Assembly: GCA_034435835.1 (NCBI GenBank)
Contig: DAOTWF010000017.1
Span: 124,001-188,000 of the forward strand
DNA from: CALJTV01 sp034435835
GTDB taxonomy: Bacteria; Chloroflexota; Dehalococcoidia; GIF9; UBA5629
DNA length: 64,000 bases
Direction: 5' to 3'
Shown here: positions 1-9,204 of the stretch, piece by piece
Numbering within the stretch: the stretch's first letter is position 1
How the letters are laid out: the number at the start of each line of letters is the position of its first letter
Notes under the pieces: generated by a model
What the model saw: only the letters and a program-made list of their open reading frames with translations
Told to the model about the DNA's origin: nothing
The model's database searches: none
Position numbers and translations under genes: made by a program

Positions 1-2
1 TC

Positions 3-416
3 TCCAAGACAAATTCTGTCACCTCGCAGCTCGACTATGAGATCGAGCCAGAGAACATCCATATCGGTCCCAGCGATTACGTGCCGTGGCTTGCCGACCG
101 CAAGTTCTGCTACATCCGGATGGAAGGAAGGGCCTTCGGCGATGTGCCGCTCAACCTGGAACTGAAGCTGGAGGTCTGGGACAGCCCGAACTCCGCCGGA
201 GTGGTCATAGACGCCATAAGGTGCTGCAAGCTGGCGCTGGACAGGGGCATAAGCGGCTCGCTGGTGGCGCCCAGCGTCTACTTTATGAAGTCACCCCCTA
301 TACAGTACTCCGACGATGAGGCGCGGAGGCGCGTGGAGAACTTCATTTCAGGGAAGGACCTCTTACCACCAGTCTCTCTTCCCGAAGCACCACCAGCACA
401 GGCAAAACAGCGGTAA
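3..416 (+). CDS. ino1: myo-inositol-3-phosphate synthase, C-terminal part (cut by window start)
   Basis: The reading frame is open from the window edge and ends at 416; only the last 137 residues are present. The enzyme converts glucose 6-phosphate to inositol 3-phosphate with NAD. The family hallmark SKTNSVTSQL lies at the very start of the visible part, followed by IHIGPSDYVPWL and a DVPLNLELKLEVWDSPNSAG stretch typical of the C-terminal dimerisation/catalytic half. It is followed after 39 bases by a PimA-like glycosyltransferase and then a CDP-alcohol phosphatidyltransferase, so the product probably feeds an inositol-phosphate lipid. Identification is confident; the lipid role is inferred from context. 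Confidence 0.9.
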   Translation, partial: SKTNSVTSQLDYEIEPENIHIGPSDYVPWLADRKFCYIRMEGRAFGDVPLNLELKLEVWDSPNSAGVVIDAIRCCKLALDRGISGSLVAPSVYFMKSPPIQYSDDEARRRVENFISGKDLLPPVSLPEAPPAQAKQR

Positions 417-455
417 CAACGGAGCACAGGCAGAGTGGGGTAATTCAGAGCAGAA

Positions 456-1571
456 GTGAGAATCGGACTTGTTTCGCCGTACGACTACTCTTTTCCGGGC
501 GGTGTGGTGAACCACATCGCCTATCTGGCACACAATTTCATCCAGTGGGGACACGAGGTTAAGATCATCGCCCCCTGCCGCAAGAGAGGCACCAGATACT
601 TCGAAGAGGAGGTAACGCCGGTAGGCAGGCCCATCCCCATACCTTCCGGCGGCTCTATAGCCCGCGTACCGCTCTCGCCCTGGCTCCCCGCCCAAGTAGG
701 GGAGATATTGAAGAGGCAGAATTTTGACATACTCCACCTTCACGAGCCATTCACACCGATGCTCTGTCTCAGCGCTCTCGCCAGGTCAGAGGCCATAAAT
801 GTGGGGACGTTCCACGCCTACCACAGCCGCCCCTGGCCCTACAAAATCGGCCGCCCCGTCTTTCTCAGGCTACTCAACAAGCTACACGGCAAGATAGCCG
901 TGTCCCAGCCAGCCCTGGAATACGTCAGCCGCTACCTCCCCGCGGACTACCGCATCATACCCAACGGGATTGACACCGAACATTTCACCCCCGACGGTTC
1001 CCGCCGGGAGGAATTTGCCGACGGCAGGGTAAACCTGCTTTTTGTGGGCAGGCTGGAGGCAAGGAAAGGGCTGCACCACCTGCTAGACGCCTGCGCCAGA
1101 GTAAAGAAGGCACTGCCCGGCTTTCGTCTCATAGTGGTGGGACCGGGCACGGTGCTGCGGCGGAAATATCAGGCAATGGTCAAGCTCCTTGATATTGAGG
1201 ACAATGTCACTTTCGTCGGTTACGTCCCCACGTCAGAACTACCGTCATATTATCGTACTGCCGACATCTTCTGCGCCCCGGCGACCGGTGGCGAGAGCTT
1301 CGGCATAGTGTTGCTTGAAGCCATGGCGTGCGCCAAACCCGTCATCGCCACCAGCATAACCGGCTATGCCAGCGTCATCCGGGACGGCGAGGACGGGCTA
1401 TTGGTGCCACCAAAGGACGATGAAGCGCTGGCGCAAGCCATCCTGAGGCTCGTCGATGATAAGCCACTACGAGAGCGCCTCGCAGCACAGGGCAGGAGAA
1501 AGGCTCAAAGGTATGGCTGGGCGAACATCGCCCGTGAGGTGATGGACTACTACAGGACTCTGCTCAGTTGA
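456..1571 (+). CDS. GT4 glycosyltransferase, PimA-like
   Basis: 371-residue GT-B fold glycosyltransferase. The N-terminal glycine-rich start MRIGLVSPYDYSFPGGV resembles phosphatidylinositol mannosyltransferases. The C-terminal half has NGIDTEHF, FVGRLEARKGL and the EX7E nucleotide-sugar signature in ESFGIVLLEAMA, followed by GYASVIRDGEDG. GT4 enzymes of this type use a nucleotide sugar to glycosylate a membrane lipid at the cytoplasmic face. The start is GTG with only a weak ribosome site. It overlaps the next gene by 4 bases (TTGA), indicating translational coupling to a phospholipid synthase. The sugar donor (GDP-mannose in true PimA) and acceptor cannot be read from sequence. Confidence 0.85.
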   Translation: MRIGLVSPYDYSFPGGVVNHIAYLAHNFIQWGHEVKIIAPCRKRGTRYFEEEVTPVGRPIPIPSGGSIARVPLSPWLPAQVGEILKRQNFDILHLHEPFTPMLCLSALARSEAINVGTFHAYHSRPWPYKIGRPVFLRLLNKLHGKIAVSQPALEYVSRYLPADYRIIPNGIDTEHFTPDGSRREEFADGRVNLLFVGRLEARKGLHHLLDACARVKKALPGFRLIVVGPGTVLRRKYQAMVKLLDIEDNVTFVGYVPTSELPSYYRTADIFCAPATGGESFGIVLLEAMACAKPVIATSITGYASVIRDGEDGLLVPPKDDEALAQAILRLVDDKPLRERLAAQGRRKAQRYGWANIAREVMDYYRTLLS

Positions 1572-2167
1572 GAAATCCCATGCCCAACCTTTCCGAACTG
1601 CGAAAGCTTGCCGCCCAGCGCATCACCAATCCCTTCCTCTCAGCCCTTTCCCGGAGCGGGCTTAAGCCCAATACACTCACCTGGATCGGGCTGGTGGTAA
1701 GCTTTGCCGCCGCCTATACCATCGCCACCAGACACCTTGTGATTGCCGGCATCCTGGTGCTCCTCTCCGGTCTGTTCGATATCCTGGATGGGGCTTTGGC
1801 TAGAGCCACCAGCCAGTCCACGCGCTTCGGTGCCATGCTGGACTCTACCTTCGACCGCCTCGCCGATGCTGCGTTGCTTTTCGGCGTGACACTGCTTTAT
1901 CTGAAGACCGGAGAATGGCTTACCGTCGTCCTGGCATTCTTGGCACTGGCGGGCTCCTTCCTCACCAGCTATACCAAAGCCAGAGCAGAGGGACTGGGCA
2001 TAGCCTGTCCTGTCGGTTTGTTTACCAGAGCGGAGAGAGTTATAATACTGGCGCTGGGCTTGTTGCTGAACCAGCTTTTCATAGCCCTGATCGTGCTGGT
2101 CGGACTTGCCTTTTTTACCGTAGGACAGAGACTGGTCTATGTGTGGCAGAAGACAAAGGACTTTTAG
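1568..2167 (+). CDS. CDP-alcohol phosphatidyltransferase (PIP synthase/PgsA-like)
   Basis: 199-residue polytopic membrane enzyme. It carries the complete CDP-alcohol transferase signature D-x2-DG-x2-AR-x8-G-x3-D-x3-D, seen as DILDGALAR, then G, D and D at the correct spacing (roughly residues 72-100), plus about five hydrophobic segments. It exchanges CMP from CDP-diacylglycerol for an alcohol phosphate. With inositol-phosphate synthase upstream the acceptor may be inositol phosphate, but glycerol 3-phosphate cannot be excluded. The start is TTG at 1568 (overlapping the previous stop); an in-frame ATG at 1580 is the alternative. Confidence 0.85.
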   Translation: MRNPMPNLSELRKLAAQRITNPFLSALSRSGLKPNTLTWIGLVVSFAAAYTIATRHLVIAGILVLLSGLFDILDGALARATSQSTRFGAMLDSTFDRLADAALLFGVTLLYLKTGEWLTVVLAFLALAGSFLTSYTKARAEGLGIACPVGLFTRAERVIILALGLLLNQLFIALIVLVGLAFFTVGQRLVYVWQKTKDF

Positions 2168-2188
2168 GAAATTGGGAGTTAACTGATA

Positions 2189-2377
2189 GTGAGCGACCGG
2201 GCTTTTCAACGGGGTGCCGCCGGTCTTAGCGCGGCTGTTCTGGTCTGGATAGTACTGGGCACCGTTATGCGCGTTCCGGGCACCCTGTGGGTGATAGCCA
2301 CCGGTCTGGTTGTGTGGCTTGTAGGCAATGGCGCCCTGCTCTATTACTGGGGCAAGGACTATATGTCCCGCATGTAA
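2189..2377 (+). CDS. small two-helix membrane protein of unknown function
   Basis: 62-residue protein starting with GTG at 2189, 21 bases after the phosphatidyltransferase. Two hydrophobic segments (about residues 12-28 and 33-53) are separated by a short polar turn, and the protein ends in a basic tail. No family is recognised. Its position at the end of the lipid module suggests a membrane accessory role, which is inference only. A GC hairpin followed by a short T tract lies just downstream. Confidence 0.5.
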   Translation: MSDRAFQRGAAGLSAAVLVWIVLGTVMRVPGTLWVIATGLVVWLVGNGALLYYWGKDYMSRM

Positions 2378-2385
2378 AAAGGATT

Positions 2386-2416
2386 CCCCCGCTTTCGGGC
2401 TGGGTCTCAATTTTTA
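2386..2416 (+). terminator. possible weak terminator after the lipid module
   Basis: A short CCCG-CTTT-CGGG stem-loop after the small membrane gene is followed by a run of five T about ten bases on. The stem is only 4-5 bp, so it may be leaky and allow readthrough into purA. Confidence 0.3.
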
Positions 2417-2423
2417 AAGTGCG

Positions 2424-3707
2424 ATGTCGATAGTAGCGATTGTCGGTGCCCAGTGGGGCGATGAAGGTAAAGGCAAGATCGTCGACCTCCTCGCTGAGAG
2501 AACAGACGCTGTGGTACGCTTCTCCGGAGGCGATAACGCTGGGCACACGGTGATAAATGCTTATGGAGAGTTCAGGCTCCACCTGGTGCCCTCAGGTATA
2601 TTCCACCCGCACGTTGCCTGTATTATCGGCAATGGCGTGGCAATCAACCCAGCGGTGCTACTGGAGGAAATCGATAACCTGGAAAAGCATGGCGTGAAGG
2701 TGGACAACCTGCTCATCAGCGACCGTGCGCACCTGACCATGCCCTATCACACGCTCCTCGATGGTCTCGAAGAGGAGCGTCGGGGTGAAAGGGCCATCGG
2801 CACCACCCGCAAAGGGATCGGTCCCGTTTTTGCCGATAAAATAGCCCGCCTGGGAATCCGCACCTGTGATTTGCTGGACAGAAACGGGTTCCGCAGGCGG
2901 CTTGCCTCCGTGCTAGAACTCAAGAATGCACTCCTTACCAAAGTATATAATGTTCAGCCGCTCTCTCTGGACGAAATCTACCAGCAGTACTGTCAGTACG
3001 CACAGAGGCTCGCCCGCTTTATAACCGACACTAGCGATCTGTTAAACCGCATGGTTCTGGAGAACAAGAACATCCTTCTGGAAGGGGCACAGGGCACCCT
3101 ACTCGACCCCGATTTTGGCACCTACCCGTATGTGACCTCTTCATCACCCCTGGCAGCAGGCGCCTCCCTAGGCACCGGCATAAGCCCCAGAAAAATCGAC
3201 CAGGTCATCGGCGTCTTCAAAGCGTACACCACCCGTGTGGGCGGTGGTCCCATGCCCACGGAGCTCAAAGACAAGGTGGGGGAATTCATCAGAGAGCGGG
3301 CGCACGAGTACGGTGCGACCACCGGCAGGCCTCGCCGCTGTGGCTGGTTCGACGCCGTCGCCGGACGCTTCGCTACCGAGATCAACGGCTTCACCAGCAT
3401 CGCCCTTACCCGCCTCGATGTCCTGGACGTCTTCGACTCGGTCAAGATATGCACCGCCTACAGGCTCAACGGCGAACTAATACGCCGGTTCCCCAGCGAT
3501 GCCTCTGCTCTGGAAAAGTGTCAACCGGTATATGAAGAACTGCCGGGCTGGAAGGCACCGACCTCCCATATCCGCCAGGCCGCAGAGCTACCCTCGCAAG
3601 CCCGCCGCTATGTGGCACGCATCGAAGAACTGCTCTCCTGCCCTGCAAGCATAATCTCAGTGGGCCCCAGCCGCGACCACACAATCATGGCCAAGGAGGT
3701 CTTTTAG
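2424..3707 (+). CDS. purA: adenylosuccinate synthetase
   Basis: 427 residues, the usual length. It catalyses GTP-dependent condensation of IMP with aspartate, the first committed step to AMP. The P-loop region GAQWGDEGKGKIVD is near the N-terminus, followed by GGDNAGHTV, TTRKGIGPVFADK, EGAQGTLLD and RPRRCGWFDAV in the expected order. Small departures from the common consensus (GDNAGHT for GNNAGHT; VGPSRDHTI near the end) do not remove catalytic residues. The start is ATG at 2424, 46 bases after the membrane protein, with no clear ribosome-binding site. Confidence 0.97.
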   Translation: MSIVAIVGAQWGDEGKGKIVDLLAERTDAVVRFSGGDNAGHTVINAYGEFRLHLVPSGIFHPHVACIIGNGVAINPAVLLEEIDNLEKHGVKVDNLLISDRAHLTMPYHTLLDGLEEERRGERAIGTTRKGIGPVFADKIARLGIRTCDLLDRNGFRRRLASVLELKNALLTKVYNVQPLSLDEIYQQYCQYAQRLARFITDTSDLLNRMVLENKNILLEGAQGTLLDPDFGTYPYVTSSSPLAAGASLGTGISPRKIDQVIGVFKAYTTRVGGGPMPTELKDKVGEFIRERAHEYGATTGRPRRCGWFDAVAGRFATEINGFTSIALTRLDVLDVFDSVKICTAYRLNGELIRRFPSDASALEKCQPVYEELPGWKAPTSHIRQAAELPSQARRYVARIEELLSCPASIISVGPSRDHTIMAKEVF

Positions 3708-3709
3708 CG

Positions 3710-3725
3710 CAGCGTGTGAACGCTG
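3710..3725 (+). terminator. hairpin after purA
   Basis: A perfect CAGCGT-GTGA-ACGCTG stem-loop immediately follows the purA stop. There is no T run, so it is not a classical intrinsic terminator. It may protect the 3' end or act with the AT-rich convergent region up to dapA at 3904. The 196-base gap otherwise shows only a CCTTTT/AAAAGG inverted repeat near 3860-3880. Confidence 0.3.
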
Positions 3726-3903
3726 ACTGCTATTCTGGCGGGGGATTGAAGGAACGCTACGAAACATAAAAGCTGGAGAAGGGGCTACCCAACCACGGGA
3801 AGATAGTTCCGACCGCAGGACTGTGACTTCGAAAAATCGCAATATTTTCTGTAAGCCGAGTCCCTTTTCTTAAAAAGGCGCTCACCTCGCCCAAGTGCAA
3901 AGG

Positions 3904-4797
3904 TTACGGAACCGGCAGGTCGATCTTGTAGTTCCTGACGGTCTGCTCGATTATAGCCTTCGATTTTTCATCTGGCTCCACCAAGGGAAGCCTGGGCTTA
4001 CCCACATTAAACCCCAGATAGTTTAGGGCATACTTCAACGGAGTGGGATTGGACACGATAAACATGGCACTTACCAGTGGTAGGAGATTGTGGTGTATCG
4101 CTGCCGCCTTCTGGGTATCGCCCTTAACACAGTATTCCATCATCTGCTTTATCTGAAGTCCCACCAGATGGGAGATAACGCTGATGACGCCGTAGCCATT
4201 CAAGCACATGATGTGGAAGGTATCGCCGTCATTGCCACTGTAGACCAGAAAGCCCTTTTTCGCCTTCTGGATGATGGTGGCGATCTGCTCAAAGTTGGCG
4301 CTAGCTTCCTTTATCCCGACGATGTTATCTATCTGGCTCAGCTTCACCGTAGTATCGGCGGAGAGGTTGGTCGCCGTCCGAGAGGGCACATTGTACAGTA
4401 TACAGGGCAACCTGGTGGACTCGGCAATAGCCTTGAAATGCTGGTACAAGCCCTCCTGGGTGGGGCGGTTATAGTACGGCACCACCAAAAGGCAGCCGTC
4501 CACGCCGGTCTTCTCTGCCTCCCTGGTGAGCTCGATGCTTGCCTCGGTGCAGTAGTTGCCCGTGCCGGCGATCACCGTTCCTTTATTGCCCGCAGCCGAT
4601 TTGACCTCAGCGAAGAGCCGCAGCTTCTCCTCTTTGGTCAGGGTAGGCGATTCGCCGGTGGTGCCTGAAACAACCACCCCGTCGCTACCCGAGTCGAGCA
4701 GCGCTTTAACCAGCTTCTTCGCCTGGGCATAGTCTACTTTCCCTTCAGTATCGAAGGGGGTGATCATTGCAGTCAGCAGCCTTCCGAACTGAGCCAT
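3904..4797 (-). CDS. dapA: 4-hydroxy-tetrahydrodipicolinate synthase
   Basis: 297-residue TIM-barrel lyase that condenses pyruvate with aspartate semialdehyde in the lysine/diaminopimelate pathway. Family motifs are VSGTTGESPTL, the catalytic tyrosine in LYNVPSRT, and the Schiff-base lysine in VGIKEAS. It is the last gene of a minus-strand dapB-asd-dapA operon, 14 bases after asd. Lysine is an obvious need; whether the organism makes a diaminopimelate cell wall cannot be judged here. Confidence 0.97.
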   Translation of the reverse strand: MAQFGRLLTAMITPFDTEGKVDYAQAKKLVKALLDSGSDGVVVSGTTGESPTLTKEEKLRLFAEVKSAAGNKGTVIAGTGNYCTEASIELTREAEKTGVDGCLLVVPYYNRPTQEGLYQHFKAIAESTRLPCILYNVPSRTATNLSADTTVKLSQIDNIVGIKEASANFEQIATIIQKAKKGFLVYSGNDGDTFHIMCLNGYGVISVISHLVGLQIKQMMEYCVKGDTQKAAAIHHNLLPLVSAMFIVSNPTPLKYALNYLGFNVGKPRLPLVEPDEKSKAIIEQTVRNYKIDLPVP

Positions 4798-4811
4798 GGT
4801 TTCCCTCCAAA

Positions 4812-5843
4812 TTAGATTTTACTTTTCTTTTTCACCCAGTCCCGTTTGATCGCCTCTTCGGCTATCTGGATGGCGTTCAAAGCAGCCCCTTTGCGCAGGT
4901 TGTCAGCAACTATCCACATCACCAGCGCCCTAGGGCTGGAGACATCGGCACGGATGCGCCCCACGTAGACATGGTCCGTCCCCGCAGCCAGCCAGGGCTG
5001 GGGATAAAGGCTGACGCTGGGGTCGTCCAGCACCTTGACCCCGGGAGCCCTCGCCAGTATACTTCTAGCTTCCTCGGGGCTAATTGGGTTGGCGAACTCT
5101 GCGTTTACCGCCTCGCTGTGGCCAATAAATACCGGCACCCGGACGCAGGTCGCAGATATGGCTATATCTTCAGCATGCATTATCTTCTTCGTCTCCTCCA
5201 CCATCTTCCACTCCTCTTTAGTATAGCCATTATCAAGGAAGACATCTATTTCGGGCAGCAAGTTGAAGGCGATCTGGTGCGGATAGACATGGGGCACCAC
5301 ACTCTGCCCCTCCAGTATCAACTTGGTCTGGGTGGTCAGTTCCTCCACAGCAGCCGCCCCGGTGCCGGACACCGACTGGTAGGTTGAGACCACGATACGC
5401 TTTATGGGGTTGACCTTGTGCAGCGGGTACAGAGCCACCACCAGCTGAATCGTGGAGCAATTGGGGTTGGCGATGATCCCCTCGTGCCACCTTATGTCCT
5501 CAGGGTTCACCTCGGGGACGACCAGCGGCACCTTGGGATCCATCCTCCATGCAGCGCTGTTATCGATGACCAGCGCCCCGTTCTTGGCTGCTAGCGGTGA
5601 AAAATAGCGGCTGACCTCGGAGCCTGCAGAAAACAGGGCGATATCAGTGTCATGAAAAGAATCAGGGCTTGTCTCCTGAACCTCTAGCTCCTGATGCCCA
5701 AAGAAGAGCTTCTTGCCAACTGAGCGGTCTGAGGCATAAAGCTTGACCGAGGCGACAGGGAAATTACGCTGCTGCAGGATCTTGATAAACTCCTGCCCCA
5801 CCATACCAGTAGCGCCGACGATCGCCACATTGTATGTCCTCAT
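4812..5843 (-). CDS. asd: aspartate-semialdehyde dehydrogenase
   Basis: 343 residues. It reduces aspartyl phosphate to aspartate semialdehyde with NADPH. The Rossmann start VAIVGATGMVGQEF is at the N-terminus, the catalytic cysteine is in NPNCSTIQL (about residue 128), and YQSVSGTGAAA and the late VRVPVFIGHSE histidine region are present. The ATG overlaps the dapB stop (ATGA, 5840-5843), so the two are translationally coupled. Its substrate supplier, aspartate kinase, is encoded separately at 28687. Confidence 0.97.
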   Translation of the reverse strand: MRTYNVAIVGATGMVGQEFIKILQQRNFPVASVKLYASDRSVGKKLFFGHQELEVQETSPDSFHDTDIALFSAGSEVSRYFSPLAAKNGALVIDNSAAWRMDPKVPLVVPEVNPEDIRWHEGIIANPNCSTIQLVVALYPLHKVNPIKRIVVSTYQSVSGTGAAAVEELTTQTKLILEGQSVVPHVYPHQIAFNLLPEIDVFLDNGYTKEEWKMVEETKKIMHAEDIAISATCVRVPVFIGHSEAVNAEFANPISPEEARSILARAPGVKVLDDPSVSLYPQPWLAAGTDHVYVGRIRADVSSPRALVMWIVADNLRKGAALNAIQIAEEAIKRDWVKKKSKI

Positions 5844-6649
5844 GGGCCCCCCTTCAGATCAAGTAGACTGTCCAGACCGTATATCAGCCCCTTTCGCCTC
5901 ACCACCTCCTTTATAGCCAGCATAACACCTGGCATGTAGCATTCACGGTTCAGGGCATCATGCCTCAAAGTCAGTGTCTGCCCCTGGGCACCGAAGACCA
6001 CCTCCTGGCTTGCCATCAAACCCAGCAGCCTCACGCTGTGGATGGCAATCCCCTCCACCTGCCCTCCGCGGGTGCCGCTGAGCGTCTCCTTTTTGGTCAC
6101 CGGGTAGACAAAGGGCTTGCCCCTTGCCTCCACCATCGCCTGTGCTGTAGCCAGTGCGGTGCCAGAAGGGGCATCGGCCTTCTCATGATGGTGCAGCTCG
6201 ATTATCTCAGCATAATCAAAAAACCTAGCAGCGATCTTTGCCAGGTGGAGCAATACCACTGAACCCAGAGCGAAATTGGGGGCGACCACCGCCCCAACTC
6301 CATTACCCTTAGCCAGGCGGTCAATTTCCTCCAGATTGTCGCGAGTAAGCCCTGAAGTGCCGATGACCACATTTATGCCCTGCTTCAGCGCCAGGCGTAC
6401 TGCTGACATAGCCGCCTCGGCAATGGAGAAATCGACCACCACCCCGGGCTTGCAGCGTTTCAGCGCCGATTCTAGGTCTCTGGACAGCGGCACTGTCTTT
6501 GAGCCGTCGGGGAGCACCAGTTGCTCCTCCGTGGCTTTGATATCCACCGCGCCAACCATCTCCAGCTCCCTGTCGCGGCAGACGGCTGCCGTGACCTCCC
6601 TGCCCATTTTGCCTAAAGCTCCGTGAATCAGTACTGCAATCGCCTCCAT
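5840..6649 (-). CDS. dapB: 4-hydroxy-tetrahydrodipicolinate reductase
   Basis: 269 residues. It performs the NAD(P)H-dependent reduction following DapA. The Rossmann motif is IHGALGKMGREV near the N-terminus and the substrate-binding and catalytic motif is ELHHHEKADAPSGTA. It is the first gene of the dapB-asd-dapA operon, just downstream of pnp on the same strand, with 29 bases between. A GGGGTTGAG stretch precedes the ATG. Length and motifs are normal. Confidence 0.96.
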   Translation of the reverse strand: MEAIAVLIHGALGKMGREVTAAVCRDRELEMVGAVDIKATEEQLVLPDGSKTVPLSRDLESALKRCKPGVVVDFSIAEAAMSAVRLALKQGINVVIGTSGLTRDNLEEIDRLAKGNGVGAVVAPNFALGSVVLLHLAKIAARFFDYAEIIELHHHEKADAPSGTALATAQAMVEARGKPFVYPVTKKETLSGTRGGQVEGIAIHSVRLLGLMASQEVVFGAQGQTLTLRHDALNRECYMPGVMLAIKEVVRRKGLIYGLDSLLDLKGGP

Positions 6650-6678
6650 CTCAACCCCCTGCCGATTCAGTAACTTTA

Positions 6679-8886
6679 CTACTTGCGACCGTGCTGGCGG
6701 TTATCGCGGCCCAGTCTTCCCCGTGCCGGCATCCGCCTTCTTTCCCGCTGTGGCTCACGGCTGGTGCCGGTGGAAGAGTCCATCAGCCGGGCTCCCCTTA
6801 TCTGCGACAGGTCGGAGAACACCGCCCTCCGGGAAAGGTTTATCCTCCCCAAGTTGTCTATCTCGATTACCTTAACCATAATCTCATCGCCCACCTTTAC
6901 CACATCCTCCACCTTACCCACCCTGTGGTCAGCCAGTTCACTTATCCGCACCAGCCCTTCCTTGCCAGGAAGTATCTCAACGAAAGCACCGAAGCTGGAA
7001 ACACGGGTCACCTTGCCGGTGTACACAGCACCCACTTCAACATCGCGCGTCAGGCCTTCTATCCTGGCAATCGCCTCCAGCGCCGCTTCCCTGTTCGGCG
7101 AGGCTATGATCACCGTGCCATCGCCCTCAATATCAATGCTGGTCACCTTGGTCTCGTCGATTATCGACCTAATCACCTTGCCTCCGGGGCCGATCACGGC
7201 GCCGATCTTTGCCGGGTCGATGCTGATGCGGTACATCCTTGGGGCATAAGGGCTCAGCTCAGGGCGGCTGGCGCTTATCGTCTGCTGCATCTTCTCCAGT
7301 ATCTCAGAATGCGCCTCCCGTGCCTGCCTTATCGCCTCAGCTATGATATTCTCACTGATACCCCGCAGTTTTATATCGAGCTGCAGGGCTGTAATCCCTT
7401 TGGCTGTGCCAGCCACCTTAAAGTCCATGTCCCCGTGGGCATCTTCCTTCCCCTCGATGTCGGTCAGGATGATATATTCACCGCCGTCCCCGGTTACCAG
7501 CCCCATGGCTATCCCAGCCACCGGCACCTTGATGGGGACGCCGGCATCCATCAGCGATAGGGAGGAGCTGCAGACGCTTGCCATGGAGGTGCTGCCATTG
7601 GAGCTGAGCACCTCGGAAACAAGGCGTATGGTATAGGAGAACTCCTCATCGCTCGGTATCACTGGCAGCAGTGCCCTCTCCGCCAGCGCACCGTGGCCAA
7701 TCTCACGCCGACTGGGTGACCCCAACCGCCTGACCTCACCGGTGGAGAACGGCGGGAAATTGTAATGGTGCATGAAGCGCTTTGCCTCTTCCAGCCCCAG
7801 ACCGTCCAATAACTGTTCCTGCCTAGGTGAACCTAAAGTGGTGATGGTCAGGACCTGGGTAAGCCCCCGCATAAACAGCCCCGAGCCATGCGTCCGTGGC
7901 AATATCCCCACCTCACAGGTTATGGGCCTTATCGCCCGGGGCGGACGACCGTCTATATGCCGTTTTTCCTGAAGTATCTTTGCCCTGACCGCCTTTCTGG
8001 TCTCGTTTTCCAGCACCGCCAGAATATCAGCCTCAGCAAAGATGTCCTTCAGTCTTTCCACAGCTTCCCGCCTCACCTCCTCGAGCACATTATCCCGCTC
8101 CAGCCTGTCAGCATGGCTGATGGCAGCGGCAATCCTAGGAGCGAATTCTGACGAAATGGCCGCCACCAGCTCTGGGGGAAATTCGAGTGCTTTGACCTCT
8201 ATTTTCGGCTTGCCGTAGGCGGCACGGAGTTCCTCCTGGAGCTTGAGGATGTCCTGGTTTGCTTCATGGCCAAACCTAATAGCCTGCAGGACTATGTCCT
8301 CCGGCGCTTCCTTAGCCCCCGCCTCCACCATCACGATGGCTTCTCTGGTACTGGCAATCACTATGTCAATCAGGCTGCTGGTTATCTGGGGTAAAAGCGG
8401 GTTGAGCACCAGCCTACCATCAATGTAACCCACCCTGACCGCTGACACCGGTCCATAAAAGGGAATGGACGAAAGGTGTACGGCAGCCGAGGCACCGATT
8501 ACAGCCAGTATATCGGGGTCGTTCTCTTGGTCGGTGGACAGGACGGTAACTATTATCTGAATGTCATTATGAAAGTTTTTGTCAAACAGCGGACGGAGGC
8601 TGCGGTCAGTTAACCTTCCAGCCAGGGTGGCTTCCTCACCGGGACGCCCCTCGCGGCGGATGAAGCTGCCTGGGATCTTGCCCACGGCATAATGTCTCTC
8701 CTCATAGTCCACGGTGAGCGGAACAAAGTCAACTCCTTCGCGGGGCTCACTGCTGACACACACGGTGGCTAAGATTACCGTGTCACCATAGCGGACAGTG
8801 ACAGCGCTTTCAGCCTGCTGGGCTAATTTGCCAGTCTCGATTGTCAGCACCCGACCCCCGACCGTACACTGACCAGAATAAGCCAT
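6679..8886 (-). CDS. pnp: polyribonucleotide nucleotidyltransferase (PNPase)
   Basis: 735-residue phosphorolytic 3'-5' exoribonuclease. Order: first RNase PH domain (about 10-145), helical linker, second RNase PH domain (about 325-460, with FPPFSTGEVRR and GHGALAERAL), KH domain (IGAVIGPGGKVIRSI, about 555-615), S1 domain (VGAVYTGKVTRVSSFGAFVE, about 625-695), and a basic Arg-rich tail suited to RNA contact. It follows rpsO after 19 bases, the common rpsO-pnp pairing in bacteria. A G-rich ribosome site precedes the ATG. Confidence 0.98.
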   Translation of the reverse strand: MAYSGQCTVGGRVLTIETGKLAQQAESAVTVRYGDTVILATVCVSSEPREGVDFVPLTVDYEERHYAVGKIPGSFIRREGRPGEEATLAGRLTDRSLRPLFDKNFHNDIQIIVTVLSTDQENDPDILAVIGASAAVHLSSIPFYGPVSAVRVGYIDGRLVLNPLLPQITSSLIDIVIASTREAIVMVEAGAKEAPEDIVLQAIRFGHEANQDILKLQEELRAAYGKPKIEVKALEFPPELVAAISSEFAPRIAAAISHADRLERDNVLEEVRREAVERLKDIFAEADILAVLENETRKAVRAKILQEKRHIDGRPPRAIRPITCEVGILPRTHGSGLFMRGLTQVLTITTLGSPRQEQLLDGLGLEEAKRFMHHYNFPPFSTGEVRRLGSPSRREIGHGALAERALLPVIPSDEEFSYTIRLVSEVLSSNGSTSMASVCSSSLSLMDAGVPIKVPVAGIAMGLVTGDGGEYIILTDIEGKEDAHGDMDFKVAGTAKGITALQLDIKLRGISENIIAEAIRQAREAHSEILEKMQQTISASRPELSPYAPRMYRISIDPAKIGAVIGPGGKVIRSIIDETKVTSIDIEGDGTVIIASPNREAALEAIARIEGLTRDVEVGAVYTGKVTRVSSFGAFVEILPGKEGLVRISELADHRVGKVEDVVKVGDEIMVKVIEIDNLGRINLSRRAVFSDLSQIRGARLMDSSTGTSREPQRERRRMPARGRLGRDNRQHGRK

Positions 8887-8905
8887 GCTCCCCCCGGCGG
8901 CATCT

Positions 8906-9169
8906 CTACTTTCTCAGCCCCAACCTGCCGATGACATCCCGATAGCGCTGCACATCTTCCCTAGCAAGGTAGGCAAGCAACCGCCTCCGGCGACCGATCA
9001 ATTTCATCAGTCCGCGCTGCGTGTGGTGGTCATGCCGGTGTAACTTCAGGTGCTCGGCAAGGCGGTTTATCCTCTCGGTAAGCAGCGCAACCTGCACCTC
9101 GGTCGAGCCGGTATCTTTGTCGTGCTTCTTAAAGTCCGAGATTAGAGCTGCTTTTTTCTCCTTCTCCAA
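8906..9169 (-). CDS. rpsO: 30S ribosomal protein S15
   Basis: 87 residues, close to family length. S15 binds the 16S rRNA central domain. Conserved segments include DTGSTEVQVALLTERI, DHHTQRGLMKLIGRRRRLL and YLAREDVQRY. The start is TTG at 9169, chosen because a strong AAGGAG lies at correct distance upstream. It is first of an rpsO-pnp unit with a -10 element at 9205-9210. Confidence 0.97.
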   Translation of the reverse strand: MEKEKKAALISDFKKHDKDTGSTEVQVALLTERINRLAEHLKLHRHDHHTQRGLMKLIGRRRRLLAYLAREDVQRYRDVIGRLGLRK

Positions 9170-9204
9170 ACCTACTCTCCTTATGTGTTCGCTTATGAAA
9201 CCAA

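Noticed and set aside
1640..2410. 256-codon minus-strand frame opposite the phosphatidyltransferase
   Set aside because: Gln/Gly/His-rich composition without motifs, antisense to a gene with a full CDP-alcohol transferase signature.
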